Notes: generated by a model from the letters alone, not told the origin. 64,000 bases of DNA from Smallanthus sonchifolius (GCA_023525975.1 CM042032.1:17862001-17926000); one strand, 5' to 3'; positions 10,349-22,396 are shown, numbered from the stretch's first letter. Program-made: numbers and translations.

Positions 10349-13300
10349 TCACACAACGTGATTGCCTTTCCATACAGGCTGCCCTTGTTGGTCTATTTGA
10401 GGAACATATTGTTGTTGAAGTAATTCATGGTGAGTTTGTGAACTTTCCAGATTTTTCTGCTTTTCCCCTTCAAACCGAACCGTTGGGACTTGTTTTCCAG
10501 GAAACAGGAAGCTAGATGTAGCTGCAGAATCACTGGTATACTGGGAGCTCAGATTTGATGGCAGATTAATCAGTTGAACACCACCCCTCACTGATGATTG
10601 CAACTGATATCCATCTAACCAGCTGTAGTCATCATTTATAGGATTCTGACCCAATACAGAACTGGGTTCGTTGACTTGCTTAGGACGAACAGAGCTAAAA
10701 CCAGGTGGCGGTCCAAGGTGTCTTATAGGTCTGTTTGTAGAAACTTTCAAAGAGCTAGTTGGCATAGTTAAAGATGTATTTCGCCCCACCATGTAAGAAC
10801 CGGGTTCAGATAGAGCAATTGTATTCATATGAGTAACTTCTCTATCAATAACAGAGGGCCTCACCATGCTTTGAGATGGTCCAGTATGCATCATACCACT
10901 TTCTCTAACACCAGTAGCATTTGAAATCTTGATATCTCTGTGCATTTCAGGTTGACCCATATGCCCATTTTCCAGCATGCTCAAACCTTGCAATCCACCA
11001 GCAACCGAAACCACAGCTTGCCTGTTGCCAAACCACATTGAAGGTTGGAACTGATATGGCTGCCCAATGCTTTGAGTAAAATTGTTGTTAGCAGGCTGCA
11101 AAAGGGGCTGCGAGTTGGTGTACATCGCATCCAGCTGGTGAAAATTAGACTGTGGCATTGAAACGTGAGGAGCTGTAGACTGACAAGTACCAGCATCATT
11201 ATTTTGCACATTTTCAAACCGTTCTTGTTGGGTCCCTTTTGAAGATTGCACCTCAGTTCGAATATCAATCATATTTGGTCTAAATACAATCACTTCATCC
11301 TCCTCTTCACCTTCCACATGCGTTTCTATTTTTAGCGGTTTGCCTATCATGGTTGCGATTGCATCATTATATAACTTAGAGCCGCCTGTGTCTTTCTGAG
11401 TCTCAACACCTATAACAAACTTCTTCAGTTTTGAGTCAAACCTCACTTTCTTGTCATCAATTGTAATCCTATCTGCCAAAACTTTCCATGCAGAAAAAAT
11501 CCTCTTCACACGAGCTACTTTGTCTTTTTTGCTGTCAGAATGCTTCCTTGAAAAATCCAAAAATGTGTGTGCAGGCTCAAGTGGCAAGAATCCTCTTAGC
11601 TCAAAATCCTCCCACAAGGCAGACTGGTATTCATTGCTCCCCTCTTCATACCTTGTCATATCAGTGAAACAGCTCACGTCTTCATCATCATCATAGGAGA
11701 CTAGACCAGCAGACAACAGTTTATTGAACAACGACATGCAGTAGGTCCAAAATTTAACCTGAGCTGCTGATCGTTTTTCAGCAGTCTCGGTAGATATAAC
11801 ATCAGAATTACAGGCAATCCACTCCACACAAACGAGAATGCCAGGCAACAGGTAACTTGAGACCGGGTCAGCCAATTGTATGCATCTTTTAAGTAGATGA
11901 CCCATAATCTCAAAGAATGTGATAAGAGCATTATTCAAAAGCACGGTGTTTTGTACAATATCTGCATAACTCTGACCTTCGGTCCCACCTTTAACGTTAT
12001 TTACTGTAAATATGAGTATGGAAACGAGTATCACAATGAAAAGTCCATTTTCGTCTGCATCTGTGCCAAAACTCAGCTCCTCTTCTGACCCAGAAGAAAG
12101 AAGCTCCTGGAAAGCTTTGATAACTAGAGACAGAATTTCTTCGAATGTCTCCAAGCTGAAACAATGTTTCATACAATTAATATTTCATACGTGTTGCAAC
12201 TTACCAGATTTTGTTGTTAAAAAATTATGTTTCTAGTATCCGATTATGTGGAAGTCAAATAACCAGTTGCATACCACAGCTGAAATGAAACTGATTATCT
12301 AAGAGTAAGACACAATTTACCTAATTAACAAAAAGTCACTTTTGATCATTTTATCTAACTCCTAAAAGCACGTGTCAAACACTCAGACATCTGATTATTA
12401 AAACTTCAAACAGCAAAAGCACCTCCAAACACTAATCTACAGCTTCTTTTACTACACCTAATTACCTGATTCTGATTATTTAACATCACCACATAATCAC
12501 TTCCAATATGCACATCCAAACACCTTGTTAGTCAATCAATCAAAAAACCTCAAAGGTATACCTTGTGTGTGTGAAAAGAATACCATTCAAGCGAACAAAA
12601 CGAACACGAAATGCTTTAAACAATTTGCGTACTGCAGTTGCTTTATCCACGTCAGTTTCAGTAATTGGCTCCTTTGACCGGGCTACTGGATCTGTTTTCC
12701 CTCTTCCTCTACCTTTTGCCCGAACAGGTGATTCCTTGACAGTATCATTTGAATCAACATGCAACTGAGAATAATTTTGCCGATTCTGCCACGCAAAAGA
12801 ACACACAGTAATATCTCATACCTCTCAAAGTTATTAAAAGCACAGAAATGTCAATATGTATATTACCTTCTCAAAGGCCACTATCAAGTTATCTCTTGCA
12901 GTCGAGAAAGGATGTTCAGCTGCCAGACTTCGAAAGTACCGATATACCGCCATCAATTCATCTCCCGAATAGGTAGCCAATATAGCAAGCTACAAGAAAT
13001 AAAATGGTCAGATAAAGATAGAAATAAATGTATGATTTGATTAAAATTTCATAATACTTGATGAATGAGAATAACCTGATGATGCGGGTTCCCACTTGAT
13101 GCCCACAGAGAAGCTGCCTGCAAGTAATAACTTGAAGCTGCTGCATAATCACGACTCTTTGATTCACCTTCACCATACAGTCCTTTGTAACGTGCAAGAT
13201 CGCCTAGGTATATCAAACACCTGTGGCAAGATATCAAACCCTTTTTAATCTCAAAGGATTTCTTCCCATCTTTCTGCCTCACATTATGGTTCTCTTGCTC

Positions 13301-14570
13301 AGGATAGAACTGCCCTATAGGGAGTCCATATTTGGCTCTAATTTTTAAAATTAAATCATGGTAAAAACCAGTAGCTTCTGAGAGAAATGTTTTAAACTGT
13401 AGGCGTATTTTTGAAGCTCGATCGGGTCGAGCGGGCCCTCCCCTAGTCTGAGATGTAGTTGAAACCGTAGCAGATGCAGCACTATAGTGAGCTCTAAATT
13501 CTTCAATCCGCCTGTAATGCAACTGCCAAAGAGCAAATTCAATATTGTGCTTCTCAGAAAAGCTGTGGTCTTCAAGAATTATTGTTTCAAAATTTTCCCG
13601 CATTTGCTGCCAAGCATTTGGATCTGACGGCACTCTTGCTTGAGCTGACTTACGGCGCCTATTATCCAACTCGATATTCTGAGATGCAAATCAACCATAT
13701 ATGAATTAGCAAGTACCAAAAATGATCCTTGTTTGGCTGACTTGACCACCATCTGAATAGTGGCCATCTTATTTTTAAGCTTAAAAAAGAAGCCAATATA
13801 TTGATATGATCATTAAATGATACATCCAAAAAAAATTAACACTGAATACAAGTACGAGCTATGTCCATGAGAACAAATTATTTGAAGTCGATATATCTTT
13901 TGAAATACCAGTTAGAGGCTTTAGCGGGCTAAAAACTCATAGTTAAAAATACTTCCAAGTATTTGTTCATTAAGAAACCATATAACTTATATAATGGTAA
14001 GTGTAGATATGCATACGAAAACCGATATGTGATCAAGATATCTTTTAAAATACCTATTATGGGTTTAGCAGGATAAAGTCCGTTATTAAGATCAATTTAA
14101 CGTGTTTATTCACTTTTGCATCACATAACATATATAATAGAATAAACATACATATACATAAACCATATCCTGAAAACAAAAGCTAATGACCAAAACCGTT
14201 CACCAACAACATAAGATCTTACGAATCATATTAAAAGACATCCCTTAAATGTGCACTTGTACAAATCTCCTGACAAGGTTCATTAATTATCCATATTGAT
14301 GAAGGAAGCCACCAAATGTTCAAGTCAAACAATTTAATTGAGGTGCTCCAGGCTTTCAAAAACATTGTTTCAAATCTGAGAATTGTGTCAACGGGTTTTT
14401 CTAAGTAAAATCACAGTCCCTAAGTAATCTGCTAACAACATCAAAAATTAAAAAAAAAATAGTGATAATAATCATGCAACATAAACCATTAGAAAAGATT
14501 TACTATTGCTTACTTTGTCATAAAGACGTTGGGCAAGGTCATGTGATGAAGAAGCAGCTGCTTTATCCAT
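10349..14570 (-). CDS. SMG7: SMG7/EST1-like nonsense-mediated decay factor, five coding exons
   Basis: Coding exons on the minus strand: 14514-14570, 13076-13678, 12867-12989, 12562-12785, 10349-12155. All introns are GT..AG; the phases join to 2814 bases, 937 residues plus stop. The N-terminus (MDKAAASSSHDLAQRLYDK, then NIELDNRRRKSAQARVPSDP) and blocks such as HNIEFALWQLHYRRIEEFR, LIYLGDLARYKGLYG and AASYYLQAASLWASSGNPHH match the plant SMG7 14-3-3-like/TPR phosphopeptide-binding domain and the EST1 helical-hairpin domain (about 60-480). The C-terminal 350 residues are disordered and Gln/Ser-rich, with PPPGFSSVRPK and DDYSWLDGYQ motifs seen in plant SMG7. SMG7 binds phosphorylated UPF1 in cytoplasmic mRNA decay and, in Arabidopsis, is also needed to leave meiosis II. 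Length is slightly below the Arabidopsis protein (about 1050). The gene looks intact. Confidence 0.93.
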
Positions 14571-14575
14571 CGTCG

Positions 14576-15000
14576 CCTATCAGAACATGACAAGTTGTTG
14601 AACCTGCTTATCATAATAGCCACAAACAGATACATCATAAGCATAATAAGAAATTGACAAGTTATAAAACATAATCAAAACGCTAATTAGCTCAACCCTA
14701 AGTTCATATTTGAGGTGAAACAATCAGAGAAGTTATAGAACATAATCAAAACAACTAAGTTCATATTTGAAGTGAAAGAATCAGATAAGTTATCAAACAT
14801 AATCAAAACCCTAATTAGCTATTAGGTAGAAGAAACAAGCAATAAAGTTACCGACAGAATCAAGCAGATCTGATGGAGATGTTTGGGTGTGTGCGGATCA
14901 ATGTAGCATGCAAACTCTTCGCCTGGAATTGAGCGACAGAAACAGAGAGAAAAGGGGAAGAAATCTACAGTTTGGGTGAATAAGAATTGGATTATCCATG
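14576..15000 (-). other. SMG7 5' UTR with an intron
   Basis: Upstream of the ATG (14570) an acceptor TGATAG/GCGACG stands 6 bases away (intron end 14577), and a donor GTCG/GTAACT at 14851, so a 5' UTR intron of about 275 bases is likely. The non-coding first exon runs from 14852 to around 15000; its exact start cannot be seen. The further upstream sequence 15001-15198 is C/T-rich and then AT-rich and would be the core promoter. Confidence 0.6.
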
Positions 15001-15198
15001 TGTGAATCGAGATAACAAATTCAATCGGTCTTCGGGGGCTCTGCCTAGGTTAGACTACGCGTTTACCCCCACACAATCCCTTTCTTTCTTTCTTTATTTC
15101 CTTTTATATTTTCTGTAATAGTCCTTAAGGTTTTGTTACTCTTCTCATTTGCCCTTGCATCCTAAACAAATTTGAGTCACATGGTTGATTTTGTAAGG

Positions 15199-16440
15199 AA
15201 TTAATTAATGGAAATTCTAATAAAACACAGAATTTTGTTATTTGGACACGCCGTTAAGGTTATACGCCTCGTATAGGTCAATACGGGGCGTGTAGCCCCT
15301 AACCTTAAAAAAAACAGACCTGCAGGTGTCAGTTCTGGTCTGGCGGCTGACCCTATTCGCCCCATATAGGCCTATACGACCCCGTATAGACCTATACGAC
15401 CCATATAGGTCTATACGGCACCTCTTTTTTTCAAACTTGAGCAAATTTTAATTTGTATATGCCGAGTATAGCCCTATACGCAAAAGCCTATACGCCTCAT
15501 ATAGGCCTATACGACCCATATAGGTCCATACGCCACCTATTTTTTCAAACTTGAGCAAATTTTGATTTGTATACGGTGAATATAGCCCTATACACAGAAG
15601 CCTATACACCCCATATAGGCCTATACGCCACCTATGAGATTTTGGTGTATGTTAATATTTAACGTATTAATCTAGCTAAGTATAGGATAGTATAGGATAG
15701 TATAACTTAGTATATGATAGTATAGCTTAGTATAGTATAGCTTAGCATAGTATAGGATATTATAGCTTAGTATAGGATATTATAACTTAGTATAGGATAG
15801 TATAGCTTAGTGGTGGTTTTAAGAGCGAATAATTAAAAAAATAACAATACTACTAAATTAATACGTTAAACATTAACATGCACCAAAATCTCATAAGTGG
15901 CGTATAGGCCTATATGGGCCATATAGGCTTCTGCGTATAGGGCTATACTCACCATATACAAATCAAAATTTGCTCAAGTTTGAAAAAATAGGTGGTGTAT
16001 GGACCTGTATGGGTCGTATAGACCTATATGGGGCGTATATGATTCTGGGTATAGGGCTATACTCGACATATACAAATCAAATTTTGCTCAAGTTTGAAAA
16101 AAAGAGGTGGCGTATAGACCTATATGGGTCGTATAGGTCTATACGGGGTCGTATAGGCCTATATGGGGCATATAAGCTTCTGCGTATAGGGCTATACTCG
16201 GCATATACAAATCAAAATTTGCTCAAGTTTGAAAAAAAGAGGTGGTGTATAGGTCTATACGGGGTCGTATAGGCCTATATTGGGTGTATAGGGTCAGTCG
16301 CCAAACCAGAACTGACACCTGCATGTCAGTTTTTTAATGCTAGGGGCTAAACGCCCCGTATTGACCTATACGAGGCGTATAGCCAAAAAACTCCGTGTCC
16401 AAATAGCAAACTTCGTGTGCCAATAGTAGGCCTCATTAAT
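15199..16440. mobile_element. Foldback element with long inverted arms of GTATAGGCC-type repeats
   Basis: Two arms of about 440-560 bases (15199-15640 and 15880-16440) are inverted copies of each other. Left reads ATTTGGACACGCC, a CGTATAGGTCAATACGGGGC block, a TGCAGGTGTCAGTTCTGG block, then many copies of CCTATACGACC/ATATAGG; the right arm gives the same in reverse order. The loop (about 15660-15830) is a tandem array of TATAGGATAG/TATAGCTTAG 10-mers. Both outer ends carry ATTAATTAATG. No transposase is encoded. The element lies directly upstream of the SMG7 promoter region. It resembles Foldback/long-TIR Mutator-type elements, but the class is not settled. Confidence 0.75.
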
Positions 16441-16613
16441 TAATATCTTAGAAGGCATTCATCAGGCTTCTGGTCTGGTGGTTTTCTCTGTAAAGGGTTT
16501 TCTTTTATGGAGTTTATGGGTTTGAATCTTGTCTAAAGGTCCTCGGGAGGAAAATTTTGTCAGTATCCTGCATAGGTAATAAAAACATTAATAACGTAAA
16601 ATTGGGACAAGTT
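16441..16613 (+). other. Short stretch with box-A/box-B-like sequences, possible SINE fragment
   Basis: CTTCTGGTCTGGTGG followed about 45 bases later by GGGTTTGAATCTTG resembles the spacing of pol III boxes in plant tRNA-derived SINEs. No tail or target duplication was found, so this remains weak. Confidence 0.25.
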
Positions 16614-18214
16614 TTTTTAACTGCAGATGCATTGAAAGAAAAGGCCTAGAGGTAGCAAGAGGCCAAACCAAGCCCAAAACCATTACAAATAGTTTGAAAT
16701 ATAAAATTTACACCAAATATTCTAAATGAGTCAATCAAATTTTGCTCTATTTTTTTATCCAAAGATAGCTTAGTGTCACGGGGTCATCTCCCGAGGCCAC
16801 GTGTGGCGCCATGGGTTGCCCAGGGCCAGCCAATCCATATCGCTTATGATAAGGTCTAATGGTTTTGTCCTGCCTTGACTCATCAGGGGAGCGACAACAG
16901 CTCGCGACCAGTGATGCGTTCGGTGTGTAAGCACACCTAGGCATGTTCATGTCGTCTATCCCACTGAGGCCGTCCCCGATGAAGTCCGAACTAGCCAATA
17001 AACCCAAGCGTTCAAGTACAAACATAGCAAAACGATCTTCGAACATTTGGCCCATGACACTCTCCCACCACCATTTCATAATCATACTGAAGGTTGTAGC
17101 AGTCTTCATCTTCATTTTACGGCACTCTAGTCCTTAGTTGCTAAACTAGATCACAGCGGGCTTCAATGTTAACTGGACTTGTGGCTTACAAAGACCATCG
17201 CCGAACCGCTCCCCATTTGGTCTTCTCCTACCACCATTGCATAATCATACTCATCTGGTAAACGCACATCTGGGATAAGTCACGTTCCAAAGTATCCGAG
17301 GATCGACCTGCTCTGATACTACTTTGTCACGGGGTCATATCTCGAGGCCCCGTGTGGCGTCCTGATTGCCCCAGGGCCAACAAATCTATCCCGCTTATGA
17401 TCAGGGTTTACTGGTTTCATCCTGCCTTAGACCCATCAGGCGAGTGGCAACAGCTTGCGACCAGTGATGTGTTCGGTGTGCAAGCACACCTAGGCATGTT
17501 CACATCGTCTATCCCATTGAGGTCGTCCCCGATTAAGTCCGGACTAGCCAATAAACCTAAGCGTTCAAGTACGAACATAGCAAAACGATCTTCGAACATT
17601 TGGTCTGTGACATTAGCACTTTCACCTCTTCAATTATCTTGACGGGACAGACCATTTTGTTATTGAAAACTATCTCGTTTCTCGACCTCTAAATACACCA
17701 CACCGAGACTTAAAAGATAGCTTCAATCACTCTTCTGCACTTTTCTGAAATTGATAGCTATGACACCCATTAAAGACGGTCAGCAACAAATAAGCAATTG
17801 TGGTGAAGGATTTTGAACGAAATTTCAACTTATCACCAAGCTTGCTTTGCTATTTCACAATTTATTAAAGCATGATCTGTAGTTCTGGGAATCGACTACA
17901 CCCAGGGCAAATGCCTGATGCAATTCTCAACCCCCCCCCCTTTGACAGAAACAATAAGGTCAAAAGCCTATCGAGGGAAGCTTGCCATCCAAGGAAATTA
18001 ACTTTAATAGGGACATACTTATTCCAAACAGGAAAGAGTTAGAGAGGGAACATAACCTGTTTTCAATAATCACTCGCAAGGAATGTGACGAGAACACCTC
18101 AGAGGCATTGGCTTTCCAGCTCCACCCGTCTCTTTGATTAGAATGAACAATTAATGAGATCATGGAGATGCAATTATCCCATAAACTTTGGTCGCCCGGT
18201 GTAACAACAGTCAA
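16614..18214 (-). pseudogene. LINE (L1-type) reverse-transcriptase-like remnant, C-terminal zinc-binding part, interrupted by a TRIM
   Basis: Minus-strand conceptual reading in shifting frames gives the plant LINE C-terminal signature: GWSWKANASEVFSSHSLR, then PVWNKYVPIKVNFLGWQAS, then ASGICPGCSRF..HALINC (the C..C..H..C zinc-binding domain of RT) and RSRNEIVFNNK. Several frameshifts and stops and a C10 run at about 17930 show decay. The homology resumes left of the TRIM (VLSYLWIKK) and ends at an A-tract near 16607-16614, the expected 3' poly(A) of a LINE. Only the last few hundred codons remain; catalytic RT and endonuclease domains are missing. Confidence 0.65.
16774..17612 (-). mobile_element. 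TRIM (terminal-repeat retrotransposon in miniature), complete
   Basis: Two direct repeats, 16774-17059 and 17325-17612 (286 and 288 bases, about 85-90% alike by eye), begin TGTCACGGGG and end TGACA. Minus-strand orientation: right after the 5' LTR comes TAGTATCAGAGC (17310-17321), one mismatch from the initiator-Met tRNA primer site TGGTATCAGAGC, and a purine tract GGTGGTGGGAGAG ends at the 3' LTR edge (17060). TTAG flanks both sides as a 4-base target duplication. The internal 265 bases have no coding capacity, so it must be mobilised in trans. It inserted into the LINE remnant. Confidence 0.85.
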
Positions 18215-18659
18215 ATTATCAAGTCTTGATCACGTAATATATTTATTTCAATTATGATTCCATGTGCATTATCTGAAACTAGTTAATCTAAAATGAATTA
18301 CTATGAAAAATGCATTACAATATGATGCGAATTCAAGGTTTTACAGTAGGACTCTATGATCATTGGTGATGAGGCAACGTGAATATTATACCAATTAAGT
18401 GTCGTACAAGGGATACAAACCCATGATATAAGAAATACTACCTGAATTTCATGGTAAATCATGACGACGCGAATTAATATTTTAACGGGCATTATTTTAT
18501 GAATTCGAGTTATTACGTCATCATTTTTATAAACTTAGTTAACGTTTATTCGTGTAAATATATATACATATATATTCGAGGCAATTCTTATTTCGTAACA
18601 CCATACATTATTATTCTTAGACCATTTGATGCAAATACGACGAAACACATGATTATTTT
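18215..18659. other. AT-rich stretch without recognisable features
   Basis: No ORF of interest, no repeat structure; possibly more decayed LINE or plain intergenic DNA. Confidence 0.4.
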
Positions 18660-19160
18660 TGTAAGGCCCCAAACCCAAGAGGCCTCACTTGTTGGATTTA
18701 CTCATTCACAAACAGTTATTAAACTTGAATATCAAATAACGCAGCGGAATCATTCATTCATTATAATTAAAACTTGTTCAAACATGTGGAAGCGTAACAT
18801 TGTCAAATACATAAACATAACATAAACAACTTATAACGGGATGCCAGTCTTCATGATCAACCGGGTAACTCTTCTCGCTTGCCAAGCATCACCGTCCATC
18901 ATCCATACCTGCCTTAACCTGAATGTGCATACTAAAAAGTCAGCTACGCTGGTGAGTTCTAGCTTTACATAAAACCTTAACATAAACATTTTGCCAAAAA
19001 CATAACATACATTTGTTTAGCAAAAGCGTACGTAAAACATGCAATAACTTAAACATCATCAAAACATCGTAACATAGCATCATAACATAAGTCAACATGA
19101 ACCGAATCTGCGCCTTCTCGTAACCGTCAATTCCATACATCGCATACCAGCGGATGAACT

Positions 19161-19389
19161 TAAGGCTCGTTACCTCTAAGTCATCCGTCACACAGGTCCC
19201 CTAAGGCTCGTTACCTCTAGGTGGACCAAACATATGTCTCCTAAGGCTCGTTACCTCTAGGTAGACCAAACATACGTCTCCTAAGGCTCGTTACCTCTAG
19301 GTAGACCAAACATATGTCTCCTAAGGCTCGTTACCTCTAGGTAGACCAAACATATGTCTCCTAAGGCTCGTTACCTCTAGGTAGACAGA
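19161..19389. repeat. 40-bp tandem repeat inside solo LTR G
   Basis: Units start at about 19161 (divergent), 19201, 19241, 19281, 19321 and 19361 (partial). Each contains CTAAGGCTCGTTACCTCTAG followed by GTAGACCAAACATATGTCTC. The units are nearly identical, so the array expanded recently or is kept homogeneous. Confidence 0.9.
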
Positions 19390-19990
19390 ACATAACTTAG
19401 GCACTATTTCCCCGCAAGGAATAGTACCTTCCATCGGGATCCCAGTAATCCCATGGGTGACCGTCGTCACCCCATCATCAAACATTTGTACAACCGTTGG
19501 CCAGCCACAAAGGCCCCCTGTAAGGGTGAGGCCAATACATAGATACATACCTTATCTCCCGTAGGAACTCGTGGCAGATTCGTTCATTCGTGACTTTCAT
19601 AAAACCTTTACCTCATTTTAGTTAAAGCAATCGTACGTTTTATTAAACAAAATATCATCTCTTTCGTAAACCTTTCGTAAACTTCATTTGGCAAAACATT
19701 TCATAAACATCATCCTTCATAAACATCATTTCGTAAACTTCGTTTCGTAAAACATCATTTCGTAAAAACATCATTTTGTATGTATGCGCACCAACCCAAA
19801 AACATTATTTAAAACATTTAAAAGAGGGCTTCTAGAACTCACCTGATAAGCTAATCTGGGTTGCCCTAAACAAAGGTCCCACAACGTCACTTCTGATCTG
19901 AATTGATTAGTTAAATACACATCAGACCAAATCCTGACTCTAACGGTTTAACCTTCTAAACATACTGACTTTACCTAAACAGCCTGATGC

Positions 19991-20181
19991 CTGCGCACTT
20001 AGCAAGTGCGCAGGGCCTTGCTCTTGCGTACTTAATAAGTGCGCAAACTTTGCTTCATGCGTACTTGATAAGTACCCAGGACCCTCTCCATGCGTACTTG
20101 ATAAGTACGCAGGACCCTCTTTCTGCGTACTTGATAAGTACGCAGGACCCTCTTCCTGCGTACTTGATAAGTGCGCAGGAT
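19991..20181. repeat. Palindrome array GCGTACTTGATAAGTACGC in solo LTR G
   Basis: Six units of a 19-base near-palindrome about 36-38 bases apart. Units vary in step on both arms: GCGCACTT..AAGTGCGC (first), GCGTACTT..AAGTACGC (fourth, fifth); the second and sixth have a change in one arm only. The motif has the same frame, GCGnACTT..AAGTnCGC, as the arrays in copia elements B and C. Confidence 0.85.
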
Positions 20182-20671
20182 CTGCTTCCCCGTAAAAACC
20201 CTAACTTTCACATTCGGGTCTGATCACGTCAAGATCCCGAACTTGTTTACATTCAAAACGTTTTCTTTTCATTAAGGAACTCAAATCTATGTTTTTTTTC
20301 CAGTTTCATCCGTAAAAACGTCACATTTCGTCCAAAACCCGAAAAACCCAAAAACGAACAAAAACTCATATTTAGGTTGGATCGTTACCTGTATCGAGCT
20401 TCTGATCCGGAGGTTCTTCTCACAAGATATGGAGTAACACGCTTCTTCAATCTCGGGTCGATCCGCCAACTTTCTCTCTCTATGGTTTCTCTCTCTAGAA
20501 CTTACAAATGAGAGAAATGTGGAGTGTGTTAGGCTATTTATAGGGGAAGGGACTCCTCCCCTCAAGTTCGTCGGCCCATCTGGCCCGGCCCGTCACACCT
20601 CGTTCATTTATTCCTTTCGTCTCACGTATAACCCGTTATTTTAATCGTCGTCTTATTTTTGGGATGTTACA

Positions 20672-21084
20672 ATTTTTGTAAAAATAAATGTACATATATA
20701 TTTTTGCATCCATGACCACTTAAACCATTACACAACTCATATAACTTTTATAAAATATGCTAGATATGGGTATTACCTTGTGAAACTCCATGTTTTTATA
20801 AAATTTGATTAACCCTTCCATTTCTTTTATAAAAACTCAACACTTTTATAAAATCCCACACATGATTTCACTAAAAACCATGCATGAGATATACACATTA
20901 ACCCTTTGTCATTTTCCCTTTGACTCCCCTCTCCTCCCCTTGTTTCGGCCGAACCAATTGATTAGGAGAGTAGGTATGGAAAAATCCTTGCTATATATAG
21001 AGGTATGTATGAAGGAGAAACTTACACCAATCTCACTCCTCCCCTCTCCCTCTCTCTCTCTGCCGTAACACCCCACACACACAC
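20672..21084 (+). promoter_or_regulatory. Possible promoter and 5' leader cut off by element D
   Basis: TATA-like GCTATATATAGAGG at about 20988 is followed by a pyrimidine-rich stretch (CTCTCCCTCTCTCTCT, 21043-21060) typical of plant 5' leaders, and element D begins at 21085. No coding exon is visible, so this could equally be part of another unrecognised repeat. Confidence 0.3.
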
Positions 21085-22325
21085 TGTAACACCTGCCAAG
21101 AAAATGTCCTAGATTTGACAAAGGTACAAACCACAAGGACTATAAGTGTAAATATACCAAAGATCAAGGTTCAAAAAGTAGAAAACAAGAAAATCCAACG
21201 GTAACGGACCGTCACGGACGGTAACGGTCCGTTACAGGCTGAGCACGCGATCAATGATGGCTTGCCACATTTCAAGTTGTGACACCCGACAAATTTCGGT
21301 TAAAGCTGTTAACTCAAACTCCGTTATCTCACGCGAACTCAGTTAGCCCAGTTAACTCTTTTACAAACCTCAGGGACTTATTCTGTCAATATGTAAACCG
21401 AAAATATAAGGACCAAGGTTGTAATTACCACAAACCCAATATGTTGACTTTGGAAAGTCAAAATTGAGCCCTTGAGTCCAAATCAAACCCGTAACTTGCA
21501 TGGCTAATCGAATTCAGGATGGTAATGAGTAGCATTGATGAATTCGAGCATAACCTATCAGTTTTCCATGCGTTTAATTCTGTATTGATTGAGAATTAGT
21601 CGAATTAAACCCCGCGAATCCGAAACCGTCGACCCCATCATCGACTACCATCAAACTCGTCCAATTCAATCATCATTCTGCAATCAAACATTTCCCACAC
21701 CTTGAACGAACCTCTGGGAAGCAATTGCACACATCAAACTCGTCGGAATCAAAGAGAAATCCACCAGAGACCAAGCCATACTCGGTCGGCGTCGGTTCTA
21801 GCCGATCTCGGTCAATTCGAACACCAATCTGGTAAACGTTTACATCCTTAGCTTCGTTTTTACCTGTACATTGAAAGCCCTAACCTTTTAGAGGCTGATA
21901 GCATCGAATTGAAGATGAACCCAATTCTAGGGTTCATATGGAACCGATTTGATCGAGCACTATCCTAGACTCAACCTAAATGAAATTAATCTATATCAAA
22001 AGATTCTCAATACTCTAATCTGTAAAAGCCCTATGATTTCAACCATTCCTATTATCAAATTTAACAGATTCGATTCCATGCTAAGAACCTAGGGTTTCGG
22101 GTTTCAAAACAGGAATCTAACGATCTTAAACGCGATGCTTTTCCAATTAAACTCGTAATCAGATTCGAAATAGACCAATGATCAAAACCCCTTTGCTTTC
22201 TAGTTCGATCGAAGTCCAAATCGTGGGTTTTGGGACTAGTTTTGGCTCGGCTTACGTGGGGGAGAAAAACCCACGAGATTTGAATGTTAAAACCCTACCG
22301 ATTTGGATCCTTGTGCGAATCACTA

Positions 22326-22396
22326 TGGAGCTCGACTGGTTAACTCAGTGTGCTGGTGTGGGAGAGACCCGGGTTCGAGTCTCTCCACACCCTTTT
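22326..22396 (+). other. tRNA-like pol III promoter sequence inside solo LTR F
   Basis: GAGCTCGACTGGTTAACTCA resembles a box A/D-arm, and GACCCGGGTTCGAGTCTCTC a box B/T-arm, with CCCTTTTATTTTT (a pol III stop) after it. A full tRNA cloverleaf with acceptor stem was not found, so this is not called a tRNA gene; it may be the head of a SINE or a captured tRNA fragment. Confidence 0.35.

Larger units (their letters stand above)
18660..20671 (-). mobile_element. Solo LTR G (gypsy-type), minus orientation
   Basis: On the minus strand it starts TGTAACATCCC and ends GGCCTTACA; ATTTT directly flanks both ends, a perfect 5-base target duplication. No internal region is present, so it is a solo LTR left by LTR-LTR recombination (2012 bases). 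TATA-like TATAAATAGCC lies at about 20533-20545 on the minus strand. It contains a 40-base tandem repeat (19161-19389) and a palindrome array (19991-20181). Confidence 0.85.

Noticed and set aside
10333..10515. Short plus-strand open frame over the SMG7 3' end
   Set aside because: It is antisense to the well-supported last coding exon.
15238..16272. Short open frames with repeated IDLYGSYRSIRGRIGLYG-like text in the foldback
   Set aside because: They are translations of the palindromic word itself and appear in both arms and orientations.
19161..19389. Regular 40-base repeats resembling a CRISPR array
   Set aside because: Units are head-to-tail with no unique spacers, inside a plant LTR; an ordinary tandem repeat.
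22326..22396. A true tRNA gene
   Set aside because: No acceptor stem pairing or plausible anticodon arm could be drawn.
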